Shown here piece by piece: positions 26,536 to 35,431 of a stretch of 64,000 nucleotides of DNA. The notes below the pieces were generated by a model. It saw only the letters and a list, made by a program, of their open reading frames with translations, searched no databases and was not told the origin of the DNA. Positions within the stretch are counted from its first letter, which is position 1, and the number at the start of each line of letters is the position of its first letter. The stretch comes from Kerstersia similis (GTDB lineage Bacteria > Pseudomonadota > Gammaproteobacteria > Burkholderiales > Burkholderiaceae_B), in assembly GCF_965139615.1 (NCBI RefSeq), contig NZ_CBCSIQ010000006.1, positions 88,046 through 152,045 on the forward strand, written 5' to 3'. Both the position numbers and the translations under genes were made by a program.

Positions 26536-26805
26536 ATGGCTGTTACCTATTCCCGGCTGGCTGTTCTGGCTTGTCTCCTGCTGACTGGATGCGGCATACA
26601 GCAAGCTCCCTATATTGTCCTTTTCGAATCCTATTTTCCCTCGTGGATCGCTTGCGCCACGTTCGGCTGCATCGCAGCTGTCGTCTTACGATTCGGCCTG
26701 ATCCGCATCGGCATCGACGAGCACCTGCCTTTCCGCTTCCTGACCTACGTGGCTTTCGCGCTGGCCGTCATGTTCCTTTCCTCACTGTTGATTTTCTCCC
26801 GCTGA
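26536..26805 (+). CDS. ytcA: YtcA-like small lipoprotein
   Basis: An 89-residue protein with lipobox LLTGC (Cys about 18) followed by two further membrane segments (WIACATFGCIAAVVLRFGLI; FLTYVAFALAVMFLSSLLIF). This matches the YtcA family, which precedes mdtN in E. coli and relatives. The start at 26536 (MAVTYSRL) is chosen because the signal peptide begins there; a longer frame from 26440 is rejected. It ends one base before mdtN, so it is part of the efflux operon. Its role is unknown. Confidence 0.83.
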   Translation: MAVTYSRLAVLACLLLTGCGIQQAPYIVLFESYFPSWIACATFGCIAAVVLRFGLIRIGIDEHLPFRFLTYVAFALAVMFLSSLLIFSR

Positions 26806-26806
26806 C

Positions 26807-27859
26807 ATGCCGAACGCCAAACCCGCTCCCGCTACGCGGCGCTTGCCCGCGGTACTCATCACCATTGCTTTCCTGGTGCTGGCCGTCGTCACCGGCTGGG
26901 CCTATGTCAAACGCCTGGCAAATCAGCCTTTGTCCGAAGATGCCGTCATCACGGCGGAAATCGCCAATATCGCGCCCGCGGTACCGGGCCGCGTCATCCA
27001 GCTCAACGTCAAGGAAAACAGCAAGGTAGAAAAGGGCGAACTGTTGTTTGCCCTGGACCCGGAAATCTTCCGCCTGCAGGTGGAACAGGCGCGTGCCGCC
27101 GTCCAGGTGGCCGAAGCCGGCATGGACACGCGCAACCGCACCACTTCGGCGGAAAAATCCAATGCCGTCATCGCTGCCGAGCAAGTGCAACGTGCCCGCA
27201 TCAACCTGTCCCAGAGCACGCAAACGCTCAAACGCCTGCAGTCGCTGCATCCGCAAGGCTATGTCACGACCCAGCAGCTCGAAGACGCCAGCACGCTCAA
27301 GCGCAATGCAGAAACCAGCCTGCGGGAAGCGCTGGCGCAACAAGCTGCCGCCGACTCGCTGGTCGGCAACAACGACGCGGCCACGGCAATGGTGCTGCAA
27401 AGCCGGGCCGCTCTGGCCATGGCGGAACGCCAACTGCGTGACACTGAGGTATATGCGCCCAACGACGGCTGGGTCTCCGGGCTCGAAATCGCGATGGGCG
27501 ATTACCTGGTGCCTGCGCAATCCGCCTTTTCACTGATAGATTCAACGCACTGGTACGCCTCCGCCACCTTTCTTGAAACCGAACTGGGCTCCATCCAGCC
27601 CGGCGACTGCGCCACCGTCTATGTGGCAGCCGACCGCTCGCGGCCATTGCGGGGCGTGGTCGAATCCATCGGCTGGGGCGTGATTTCCGAGGATCTCATC
27701 AACCTGCCGCGCAGTCTGCCCTATGTACCCAAGGCATTGAACTGGGTACGAGTCGGCCAACGCTTCCCGGTGCGTATCCTGCTGGATGCGCCGCCCGAAG
27801 ACCTAATGCGCGTCGGCGCCTCCGCTTCCGTCATCGTCGATCATGGCAAACAGTGCTGA
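26807..27859 (+). CDS. mdtN: HlyD-family periplasmic adaptor of an MdtNOP efflux pump
   Basis: A 350-residue membrane fusion protein: one N-terminal transmembrane helix (PAVLITIAFLVLAVVTGWAYV), a biotinyl-lipoyl-like half (IAPAVPGRVIQLNVKENSKVEKGELLFALDP), an alpha-hairpin coiled coil (about residues 85-190) and the second lipoyl/beta-barrel half (VYAPNDGWVSGLEIAMGDYLVP). It joins the FUSC permease and the outer-membrane factor encoded next. It overlaps mdtO by 17 bases. Confidence 0.9.
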   Translation: MPNAKPAPATRRLPAVLITIAFLVLAVVTGWAYVKRLANQPLSEDAVITAEIANIAPAVPGRVIQLNVKENSKVEKGELLFALDPEIFRLQVEQARAAVQVAEAGMDTRNRTTSAEKSNAVIAAEQVQRARINLSQSTQTLKRLQSLHPQGYVTTQQLEDASTLKRNAETSLREALAQQAAADSLVGNNDAATAMVLQSRAALAMAERQLRDTEVYAPNDGWVSGLEIAMGDYLVPAQSAFSLIDSTHWYASATFLETELGSIQPGDCATVYVAADRSRPLRGVVESIGWGVISEDLINLPRSLPYVPKALNWVRVGQRFPVRILLDAPPEDLMRVGASASVIVDHGKQC

Positions 27860-29762
27860 GATCTCCCGGCAGCGCTTCTGGCGGCAGCTGAAGGAAGACC
27901 TGGCGCCCTTTCCCGGGCGTATGGCGCAAACCTGGCGCATGGCGCTGGTCTGCGCCCTGACCTGCATGATGTCCATGGTATATGGCATCCCGGAAGCCGC
28001 CATCAGCTGTTATCTGGTGTTCTTCGTCATGAAGCCCGATGCCGCTGAAAGCGTGCTGCTGGCGCTTTCCATGTGCTTCCTGACCATGGGCGTCATCTCG
28101 CTGCTGTTCCTCCTGACGCGCTGGACGATACAAGTCCCGCCCATGCGCATCCTGGCCATTGCACTGACCTCGCTGGTCTTCCTGTATCTGGCCTCCGCCA
28201 GCAAGCTCGGCGCGCTGGGCGGCATCATTGCGCTGATTCTCGCTTTCGGCCTGACCCTGCTCAGCGACGTTCCGTTCGGCGAACTCGCCACGCGCGGCAT
28301 CCTGTTCGCCTGGCTCATGGGTGTCATGCCCATGCTGTGGATTGCGATCGTCTCCCTCACCATTGGCCGCAAACCCCTACCCCTGCTGCGCCAGACAGTT
28401 TCCGAACGCCTGGAAATCATCGCTGACTGGCTGGAGCGGGCCACCCCGGAAAATCGTGCCCGGCTGCGCGACCAGATCTGGGAAGGCCAGGAAGATCACA
28501 TGAAACGCTGGGGCATCACACGTCTGTTCGCACTGGCGCGGCGTGATGAATCCCGCCGCCTGGGCATCGCGCTGCAAGACAGTTACCGCCTGGCCTTCAT
28601 CATGCTGGCGCAGGATCCTGACGCCCATCCAGAAGCACGCCAGGCCATTGCACAACAAGCCAGGATTGCCGCCCGTGCACTGGCAGCAGGCGAGCCTGTG
28701 CCGGCCCCCGAAGGTGAGCTGCCCGCCGATGCCTCCGCACCGCTGGTGCAAGGTTGGCACGCCCTGCTGGCCATGGTAGGCACGCCCGACCACCCGCTTG
28801 CCACTGCCCCGGCCGAATCCTTCATGCGCCCGGATGCCCGCAGCAACCCGGAACACCTGCGCTACGCCATCAAAACCACGGCCGCAGCCATCATTTGCTA
28901 CTGCACCTATACCGCGCTGGATTGGCAAGGCATCCATACTGCGATGATTACCTGCTACGTCATCGCCCTGGGGTCCGTCGCCGAAACCACCCACAAACTC
29001 ATCCTGCGGATCACGGGCTGTCTGATCGGTGCAGCGCTGGGCGTCGGCTCCATCCTGTTCCTCATCCCGCACATGACCTCCATCGGTGCGGTGATGCTGC
29101 TGGTATTCTGCGGCACTTTCATTGCCGCCTGGGTCGCCGTCGGCAGCGACCGCGTTTCCTACGCCGGCGTGCAGATCGCCCTGGCCTTCCTCCTCACGGT
29201 GCTGAGCGGCTACGGCCCCAGTACCGATATGGACGCCGCCCTGGATCGGATTATCGGCGTGTTGCTGGGCAACTTCGTGGTGTACTTCATGTTCACCCAG
29301 TTCTGGCCCGTCAGCGTCTCTCAACGGGTCTGGGACAACACCAGCCGGGCACTGGGCGGCCTGGCCCGCATGGCCCGCATGCCCCGCCCCGGCCAGCCCG
29401 CCGAGCAGGAGCACAGCGCCATGCTGGCCGAAGCCGCCAGCATGGCCACCAAGGTAGCCGATACCCGTTACTCGCTGGAACTCGCCGGCTATGAACCCAA
29501 TTCGCTGCGCCTGTCCAGCACGGAAATCCGCCGCCTGGCCAAGACCTCGCAAGCCATGCGCAATGCCTGCCTGGATATGCTGCTGCAACCCAGTGCCGAC
29601 CCAGCGCTGGGCGAGCGCCTGGAAACACTATCCAAACAGGCGGCCGACATCTCCTTGCAACGGCCTGAGCTACCGCGGCCGCCCCCTGGCGCAGCACCCG
29701 GCGAAGCCCGCAGTCTGGAACGCAACGTGCAACGATTGGAGACTTTGATCAATGGCCGTTAA
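27843..29762 (+). CDS. mdtO: FUSC-family inner-membrane efflux protein (MdtO-like)
   Basis: A 639-residue protein with two sets of hydrophobic helices (about residues 25-150 and 345-490) separated by a cytoplasmic region, the layout of the fusaric acid resistance/AaeB/MdtO family. The second set includes AYAIKT-like sequence LRYAIKTTAAAIICYCTY and ITGCLIGAALGVGSILFLIP, a family hallmark. It is predicted to drive export of aromatic acids or drugs through MdtN and MdtP. It overlaps both neighbours, so translation is coupled. Confidence 0.9.
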   Translation: MANSAEISRQRFWRQLKEDLAPFPGRMAQTWRMALVCALTCMMSMVYGIPEAAISCYLVFFVMKPDAAESVLLALSMCFLTMGVISLLFLLTRWTIQVPPMRILAIALTSLVFLYLASASKLGALGGIIALILAFGLTLLSDVPFGELATRGILFAWLMGVMPMLWIAIVSLTIGRKPLPLLRQTVSERLEIIADWLERATPENRARLRDQIWEGQEDHMKRWGITRLFALARRDESRRLGIALQDSYRLAFIMLAQDPDAHPEARQAIAQQARIAARALAAGEPVPAPEGELPADASAPLVQGWHALLAMVGTPDHPLATAPAESFMRPDARSNPEHLRYAIKTTAAAIICYCTYTALDWQGIHTAMITCYVIALGSVAETTHKLILRITGCLIGAALGVGSILFLIPHMTSIGAVMLLVFCGTFIAAWVAVGSDRVSYAGVQIALAFLLTVLSGYGPSTDMDAALDRIIGVLLGNFVVYFMFTQFWPVSVSQRVWDNTSRALGGLARMARMPRPGQPAEQEHSAMLAEAASMATKVADTRYSLELAGYEPNSLRLSSTEIRRLAKTSQAMRNACLDMLLQPSADPALGERLETLSKQAADISLQRPELPRPPPGAAPGEARSLERNVQRLETLINGR

Positions 29763-31296
29763 CCATGCGCCCGCATCCCGGCACCGCCCCTGGCGGCTGG
29801 CCCTGCTGGCCAGCACTGCGCTGCTGGGCGCCTGCGCCAACACCACCGACTATGCGCCACCCGACGCCGCGCGGGAATGGCAGGCCCCGCAGCCCGACGG
29901 TTCCTGGCGCGAACTGGCCATGCACGGGCCGAATCCGGAACGGGTCGCAGAGGATCCCGCGCAGCCCCGGACGGACCAACCCCTGGCCGGCCTGATCGCA
30001 CCGGATCCAACACAGATTTACGATCTGCCGGATCTGATCGACCTGGCGCAACGCAATAATCCTGCTACCCGGCTGGCCTGGAGCCAGGCCCGGCAAGCGG
30101 CCAATACGATAGGCATCACCGACGCCACCTTCCTGCCGATGATCACGGCCTATGTCGTGGGCGGCTATCAATCCACCCGCCGCCGCCTGCCGGAAATCCT
30201 CAACCAGACCTTCCATCTCGATGCCAGCGTCAGCGGCGTCGTGCCGCTGGTTGCCCTGGAGTGGCTGCTGTTCGACTTCGGTGAACGCGCCGCCGCGCGG
30301 GACACCGCACGCAACCTGGCTATCGGCAGCAATTTCCTGTTCAACAGCGTGCACCAGACCGTCATCCTCGAGGTCATGAATGCCTACTACCAGTACGGTA
30401 CGGCACGCGAGCGCCATGACATCGCCCAGGAAACATTGCAAAACAGCCTGGCGGTGGAAGCCGCCGTCCAGGCCAAGCGCCAGGCCGGCCTGGCCACGAC
30501 CGTCGAAGAAGCCCAGGCACGCCAGCAAGTTGCACAAGCGCGCCTGGCCGTCGTCAGTACGGCAGGTGCCGTCAGCAATGCCCGGCAAGCCATGATGAGC
30601 GTGCTCAACCTGGAGCCGGACGCCGAGCTGCAGGTCAGCAGCAGCGCCCATCTGCCGCTTCCGGCCGCACAGGACATGCCGGATGGCGCCGTCCTGCGCC
30701 GTGCCCTGGCCAATCGGCCTGACATCATGGCCAGCATTGCCTCGCTCAAGGCCGCCGAAAATGCGATTGATGGCGCGCGTGCCGCGTTCATGCCCAAGAT
30801 ATTCATGGCGGCCAGCTATGCCAATGGCACAGCCAACCTGGATGTCGGCAAGCTGCCGGCGCTGAACCAGCAAGGCCCGTCACGCAGCATTCTGGTGGGC
30901 GTGTCCATCCCGCTCTATGACGGCGGGCTGCGCACTTCGAGGCTGCGCCAGGCGGAAGAAGGCGTACAGGTCGCCCGCGCCGCGCTGGAAAAGCTGCGCA
31001 ATACCTCCATGCGCGAAATTGCCCTGGCCGCCAACGCGCTGGACACCGCTTTGCAATCCCATGCCGCCGCCTCTACCCTGGTGGAAACTGCCGGCGTCAC
31101 CTATAACGCCACGCTGGAAGCCTACAAATTCGGCCTGGGCACGGTCACCGCCGCCACCGAAGCCGCCAATGGCCTGCTGATCGCACGCAGTGCCCAAGCC
31201 GATGCCCAGGCGGCAGCACAGATTGCCGCCGCATCGCTGGCATTTGCCCTGGGGCAACTGAACAGCGCAGAAATCCGGCTGACGCCGACGCACTGA
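29752..31296 (+). CDS. mdtP: outer-membrane efflux lipoprotein (MdtP-like, TolC family)
   Basis: A 514-residue TolC-family outer-membrane factor with a lipoprotein signal (LLASTALLGAC, Cys about residue 28). Two OEP repeats (about 85-275 and 300-500) include the heptad-rich helices EAAVQAKRQAGLATTVEEAQARQQVAQARL and the family PLYDGGLRTSRLRQAEEGVQ turn. It completes the ytcA-mdtN-mdtO-mdtP pump. It overlaps mdtO by 11 bases and is followed after 13 bases by marC. Confidence 0.91.
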   Translation: MAVNHAPASRHRPWRLALLASTALLGACANTTDYAPPDAAREWQAPQPDGSWRELAMHGPNPERVAEDPAQPRTDQPLAGLIAPDPTQIYDLPDLIDLAQRNNPATRLAWSQARQAANTIGITDATFLPMITAYVVGGYQSTRRRLPEILNQTFHLDASVSGVVPLVALEWLLFDFGERAAARDTARNLAIGSNFLFNSVHQTVILEVMNAYYQYGTARERHDIAQETLQNSLAVEAAVQAKRQAGLATTVEEAQARQQVAQARLAVVSTAGAVSNARQAMMSVLNLEPDAELQVSSSAHLPLPAAQDMPDGAVLRRALANRPDIMASIASLKAAENAIDGARAAFMPKIFMAASYANGTANLDVGKLPALNQQGPSRSILVGVSIPLYDGGLRTSRLRQAEEGVQVARAALEKLRNTSMREIALAANALDTALQSHAAASTLVETAGVTYNATLEAYKFGLGTVTAATEAANGLLIARSAQADAQAAAQIAAASLAFALGQLNSAEIRLTPTH

Positions 31297-31309
31297 GGAG
31301 CCATGTTCA

Positions 31310-31990
31310 ATGAATGAAATCCGCGATTTTTTCCAGCTGGTCAGCCTGGGCCTGGTGTTGCTGCTGCCAATCGCCAACCCGCTGACATCCATGTCGCTGC
31401 TGCTGGCACTGGGCAAGCGCCTGTCTTACCAGGATCGGATGCGCGAAATCCGGTTGGCAACGATCTATGTCGTCGCCATCCTGTGCGTTGCCTACTATGC
31501 CGGCTCATGGATCATGCACTCCTTCGGCATCTCGGTTCCCGGCATGCGCATCGCCGGCGGCCTCATCATCACGTTCCTGGGCTTCACCATGCTGTTCCCG
31601 TCCAATTCCGTGACGGACATCCCCGAAGCGGACAAGACCCGGGAAGAACAGCGCCAGGCCACGCAGCCCAGCATTGCCTTCGTGCCGCTGGCCATGCCCG
31701 GTACCGCCGGGCCAGGCGCCATCGCAGTGGTCATCAGCCTGGCCGCGCGCATGCACGGCAGCACCCATTACCCGGCCTGGGCCATTCATACGGCGCCGGT
31801 GGTAGTGGCCCTGCTGATTGGCCTGCTGTTCTGGCTGTGCCTGCGTTTCTCCAGCAAGCTTTTCACACTGATCGGCGGCAGCGGCGTGGATGCCATCTCC
31901 CGCATCATGGGCTTCCTGATGGTTTGCATGGGGGTGCAATTCGTCATCGACGGTGTCCTGGCCGTCATCGCCCAGCACGCCACCGTCTGA
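31310..31990 (+). CDS. marC: MarC family integral membrane protein
   Basis: A 226-residue, six-helix protein. Family segments: LLLPIANPLTSMSLLLAL, GMRIAGGLIITFLGFTMLF, FVPLAMPGTAGPGAIAVVIS and the C-terminal GVDAISRIMGFLMVCMGVQFVIDGV. MarC was once thought to be a multidrug resistance protein; later work did not support that, so the function is open. GGAGCC lies before the ATG, and the gene is probably cotranscribed with mdtNOP. A strong terminator follows 12 bases after the stop. Confidence 0.92.
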   Translation: MNEIRDFFQLVSLGLVLLLPIANPLTSMSLLLALGKRLSYQDRMREIRLATIYVVAILCVAYYAGSWIMHSFGISVPGMRIAGGLIITFLGFTMLFPSNSVTDIPEADKTREEQRQATQPSIAFVPLAMPGTAGPGAIAVVISLAARMHGSTHYPAWAIHTAPVVVALLIGLLFWLCLRFSSKLFTLIGGSGVDAISRIMGFLMVCMGVQFVIDGVLAVIAQHATV

Positions 31991-32001
31991 ATCCATTGAA
32001 A

Positions 32002-32039
32002 AAGGCCGGCTGCCCTGACAGGCAGCCGGCCTTTTTTTT
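32002..32039 (+). terminator. Rho-independent terminator after marC
   Basis: A 13-bp GC-rich stem (AAGGCCGGCTGCC paired with GGCAGCCGGCCTT), a 6-base loop, and eight T (32032-32039) on the plus strand. It lies 12 bases after the marC stop and ends the efflux operon. Confidence 0.93.
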
Positions 32040-32064
32040 GCGCGCTGTTACCGGCGCGCGAACA

Positions 32065-33771
32065 TCAAATACCGATAAGCAGGACGATGACCATGCCCCA
32101 CAGGGTCAGCAGAGTATTGCTGACCGCATACGGCACGGTATAGCCCAACATCGGCACATTGCTCTTGGCCACTTCAGCCACCATGGCCACCGAAGCCGTA
32201 CTGGTACGGGCACCGCCGCAGCAACCCAGATTGATGGCCGGATCGAAACGGAAGATGTACTTGCCGATCAAGGGAGCCAGAATCATGGGCACACCCGTGG
32301 CGAACAAGCCCCACAGGAACATCTCCACCCCGATCTGCTGCAAGCCTGAGATAAACGTCGGGCCGGCAGAGATACCCACAACGGCAATGAACACATTCAA
32401 GCCGACCGAGTTCATGAACCAGACCGTCGCGCTGGGCACGCTGCCCAACTTGGGCGTGAAACTGCGCAGCCAGCCGAAGATCAGACCGGAGATCAACGCG
32501 CCGCCCGAGGTGGACAGGGTAATCGGCACTCCGCCAACCGGAATCACGATGGCGCCAACCAGGCCACCAAGCACGATACCGGAACCCAGCAGCACCATAT
32601 CCGTGACACTGGTGGGACGGTCGGCATAGCCCACCGCGACCGCCACGGCCTGCACATGCTTCTTGCCACCGCTGATGGTAAGGATGTCGCCACGTTGCAG
32701 CTTGGTCTGGGCCTGCACAGGGATATCCACCCCCATGGAGCCACGACGGATACGGTGGACATACACCCCGCGCGCAAACCGCTCTTTGGAGAGATCAATC
32801 AGCGTACGGCCATCGACGGCCTTCTGCGTGACAATCACATCCACGCGCTCCATGGGGATGTTCAGCAGGTCTTTGTCCGCAACCTCTTCGGACTGGTTGG
32901 ACCAGGCAATCAGCGCCTCGTGCGGCCCTGAAACCACCAGGACATCGCCCACTTGCAGCAAGGTATCGTCATCGAAATCTATGAGCTTACCGTTGCGCTG
33001 CAGACGCTCCAGCACCAACCGTTCGGCCGAACCATACTCACCCTGCGCCACACCGACCGTCTTGCCTGCAATGACACCATCCTTATGCAGACGGAATGCG
33101 CGCATGGCGAACTGGTGCCAGGCCGACTCGATCCCCTCATCGGGTTCGCCCACGGACATCTCTTTTTCATAGCGCTGGCACTCTGCCTGAATATTGATGC
33201 CCAGCAGCTTGGGTCCAAGAAATGCGACGATCCAGCCGGTACCAACCGTACCGAACAGATACGTCACCGCGTAGGCGACCGGGATCTGATCCAGCTCGGC
33301 CTGAATGACCGACGCCGACTCTCCCATTCGATTCAGTGCATCGGTAGCCAACCCGATGGACGCCGAAATGGTCTGCGAACCTGCCAGCAAGCCGGTTGCC
33401 AGACCCGGACCATAGCCTGCCAGCAGCGATGCGACATACACCGATAGCAAGCACAGGCAAGAGATCACCACGGCAAATACCGCTTGCGGCAGACCATCAC
33501 TGGCCACCCCGCGCACAAACTGTGGTCCGACCCCGAAGCCGACGGCAAACAGGAACATAATGAAGAAAATGGACTTGATCTGTGGCGATATATCTATCCC
33601 CAGCTGGCCGATCACGACACCGGCAAGCAAGGTGCCCGTCACCGCACCCAGACTAAATCCCCCCAACTTCCAGGAGCCTATCCAGAAACCCAGCGCCAAT
33701 GCGAGGAAAATCGCCAGCTCTGGATATGACCGCAAGGTATCTGTAAACCATGTCCACAACATCATGATCAA
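32065..33771 (-). CDS. AspT/YidE/YbjL-type amino-acid exchanger
   Basis: A 568-residue inner-membrane antiporter of the aspartate:alanine exchanger family. Two duplicated membrane halves flank a cytoplasmic region with two RCK-C (TrkA-C) domains (about residues 210-380; GDVLVVSGPHEALIAW and GDILTISGGKKHVQAV). The family segment GCCGGARTSTASVAMVAEVAK...YTVPYAVSNTLLTLWG lies at the C-terminus. It follows a glutamate decarboxylase gene by 98 bases on the same strand. By analogy with AspT, which couples decarboxylation to proton-motive force, this protein may exchange glutamate for GABA. The substrate assignment is inference. Confidence 0.88.
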   Translation of the reverse strand: MIMMLWTWFTDTLRSYPELAIFLALALGFWIGSWKLGGFSLGAVTGTLLAGVVIGQLGIDISPQIKSIFFIMFLFAVGFGVGPQFVRGVASDGLPQAVFAVVISCLCLLSVYVASLLAGYGPGLATGLLAGSQTISASIGLATDALNRMGESASVIQAELDQIPVAYAVTYLFGTVGTGWIVAFLGPKLLGINIQAECQRYEKEMSVGEPDEGIESAWHQFAMRAFRLHKDGVIAGKTVGVAQGEYGSAERLVLERLQRNGKLIDFDDDTLLQVGDVLVVSGPHEALIAWSNQSEEVADKDLLNIPMERVDVIVTQKAVDGRTLIDLSKERFARGVYVHRIRRGSMGVDIPVQAQTKLQRGDILTISGGKKHVQAVAVAVGYADRPTSVTDMVLLGSGIVLGGLVGAIVIPVGGVPITLSTSGGALISGLIFGWLRSFTPKLGSVPSATVWFMNSVGLNVFIAVVGISAGPTFISGLQQIGVEMFLWGLFATGVPMILAPLIGKYIFRFDPAINLGCCGGARTSTASVAMVAEVAKSNVPMLGYTVPYAVSNTLLTLWGMVIVLLIGI

Positions 33772-33797
33772 GCTTCCTTTTCGCCATTCAGGAATGG

Positions 33798-33827
33798 AAA
33801 ACCCTGGCCCGTCAAAACGAGCCAGGG
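33798..33827 (-). terminator. hairpin between gadB and the exchanger gene
   Basis: On the minus strand, stem CCCTGGC/GCCAGGG (33802-33808, 33821-33827) with an inner CGT/ACG pair, followed by four T (33798-33801). It lies 42 bases after the gadB stop and 26 bases before the exchanger start, so it probably attenuates rather than fully separates the two genes. Confidence 0.5.
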
Positions 33828-33869
33828 AATGCTAACAGACAGCGGAACTACTGCGGGACTGTTGCTTGA

Positions 33870-35270
33870 TTAGTGGTGGAAACCGCCGGAATCGTCCTGC
33901 TCACCCGGCACCGACACCGGATGCTTGGCAAAGTAATCCAGGCAGCGGCGGAAGTCTTCCAGCAGCAGCGAGGCCAGGTCGCGGCTCACGCCGTGACGCA
34001 CCAGGATACGCTGCACCACCAGATCCTCACGGTTGGCAGGCATGGAATATGCCGGAACCTGCCAGCCACGCGAACGCAGGCGATCTGCCAGATCGTAAAG
34101 GTTGTAGCCCAGGTTCTTCTGGCCATCCTTCAGCTTCCAGCACAGTGCGGGAATACCTTTCTTGGGGTTGCCGTCGAAAATGATTTCAAACGGACCCATC
34201 TTGCCAATTTCCGCGGCCAGATACTGGGCCGTGTCATAGCAAGCGGTCTGTACCCGGGTATAGCCTTCGCGGCCCAGGCGCAGGAAGTTGTAGTACTGCG
34301 CCACGATCTGGCCGCCCGGACGCGAGAAGTTCAGCGCGAAGGTGGGCATGTTGCCGCCCAGGTAGTTCACGTTGAAAATCAGTTCCTCGGGCAGGTGCGC
34401 GGCGTCACGCCACACAACCCAACCCACCCCCAGCGGCGCCAGGCCGAACTTGTGGCCGGACGTATTGATGGAGACGACGCGCGGCAGACGGAAGTCCCAC
34501 TCCAGTTCCGGTGCGCAGAACGGTGCCAGGAAGCCGCCGCTGGCGCCATCGACGTGGATGGGGATATCCAGCCCGGTATCCTTCTGCAGCTTGTCGAGCG
34601 CATCATGCACGGCCTTGACCGGCTCGTAATCGCACGAGAAGGTCACGCCCAGCGTCGGCACCACACCGATGGTATTTTCATCGACACGCTTGAGCACTTC
34701 TTCCGGCGACATGATGAGACGGCCGTTTTCCATCGGGATCTCGCGCAGTTCGACGTCGAAGTAGCGCGCAAACTTGTGCCAGCAAATCTGCACCGGGCCG
34801 CAGATCAGGTTCGGCTTGTCTGCCGACTTGCCTGCTGCCAGGCGTTTCTTGCGCCAAGCCCACTTCAGTGCCAGGCCACCCAGCATGGCGGCTTCGGACG
34901 AACCCGTCGTCGAGCAGCCCAGGGTATTGGCCGCATCGGGCGAATTCCACAGGTCGGCGATAATGTGAACGCAACGTGCTTCGATCTCTGCCGTCTGCGG
35001 ATATTCATCCTTGTCGATCATGTTCTTGTCGATCGACTCATCCATCAGCTTGTGGATTTCGTCATCCACCCAGGTCTGGCAAAACGTTGCCAGGTTCTGA
35101 CGGGAGTTTCCATCCAGCATCAGTTCGTCATGAACGACCTGATAGGCGTGCCGGGGGGCATGTTCCTTGGTGGGAAGCTTGTACTTCGGCATAGCAACGG
35201 ATAAATCCGTGGAAGCGTACACATCATCCAACAGCGTTTCACGCACAGTGTTTTTTTCATGCAAGGGCAT
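33870..35270 (-). CDS. gadB: glutamate decarboxylase
   Basis: A 466-residue PLP-dependent decarboxylase, the same length as E. coli GadA/GadB. It converts glutamate to GABA and CO2 while consuming a proton. The PLP lysine is K274 (VVSINTSGHKFGLAPLG), with the cofactor-binding TTGSSEAAMLGGLALK and IHVDGASGGFLAPF segments. The N-terminal helical region and a His-containing C-terminal tail (SGGFHH) parallel the parts that give pH-dependent gating in E. coli GadB. It is followed by an AspT-family exchanger in place of the usual GadC, which suggests an acid-resistance or energy-conserving Glu/GABA cycle. Confidence 0.95.
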   Translation of the reverse strand: MPLHEKNTVRETLLDDVYASTDLSVAMPKYKLPTKEHAPRHAYQVVHDELMLDGNSRQNLATFCQTWVDDEIHKLMDESIDKNMIDKDEYPQTAEIEARCVHIIADLWNSPDAANTLGCSTTGSSEAAMLGGLALKWAWRKKRLAAGKSADKPNLICGPVQICWHKFARYFDVELREIPMENGRLIMSPEEVLKRVDENTIGVVPTLGVTFSCDYEPVKAVHDALDKLQKDTGLDIPIHVDGASGGFLAPFCAPELEWDFRLPRVVSINTSGHKFGLAPLGVGWVVWRDAAHLPEELIFNVNYLGGNMPTFALNFSRPGGQIVAQYYNFLRLGREGYTRVQTACYDTAQYLAAEIGKMGPFEIIFDGNPKKGIPALCWKLKDGQKNLGYNLYDLADRLRSRGWQVPAYSMPANREDLVVQRILVRHGVSRDLASLLLEDFRRCLDYFAKHPVSVPGEQDDSGGFHH

Positions 35271-35431
35271 AGCTACCTCTCAGCAAAATGGATTGAAGAC
35301 ACTTGTCACCGAATATCTCCCGACACTTGGCACCGGGTACAGCGACAACGGCCAGCGGATTACAGCAACCCAGGACTCCGGCCCTGCGAAGGCAAAGCCA
35401 CGACTTCCATCCTGGGGAACAACAACGGGTG

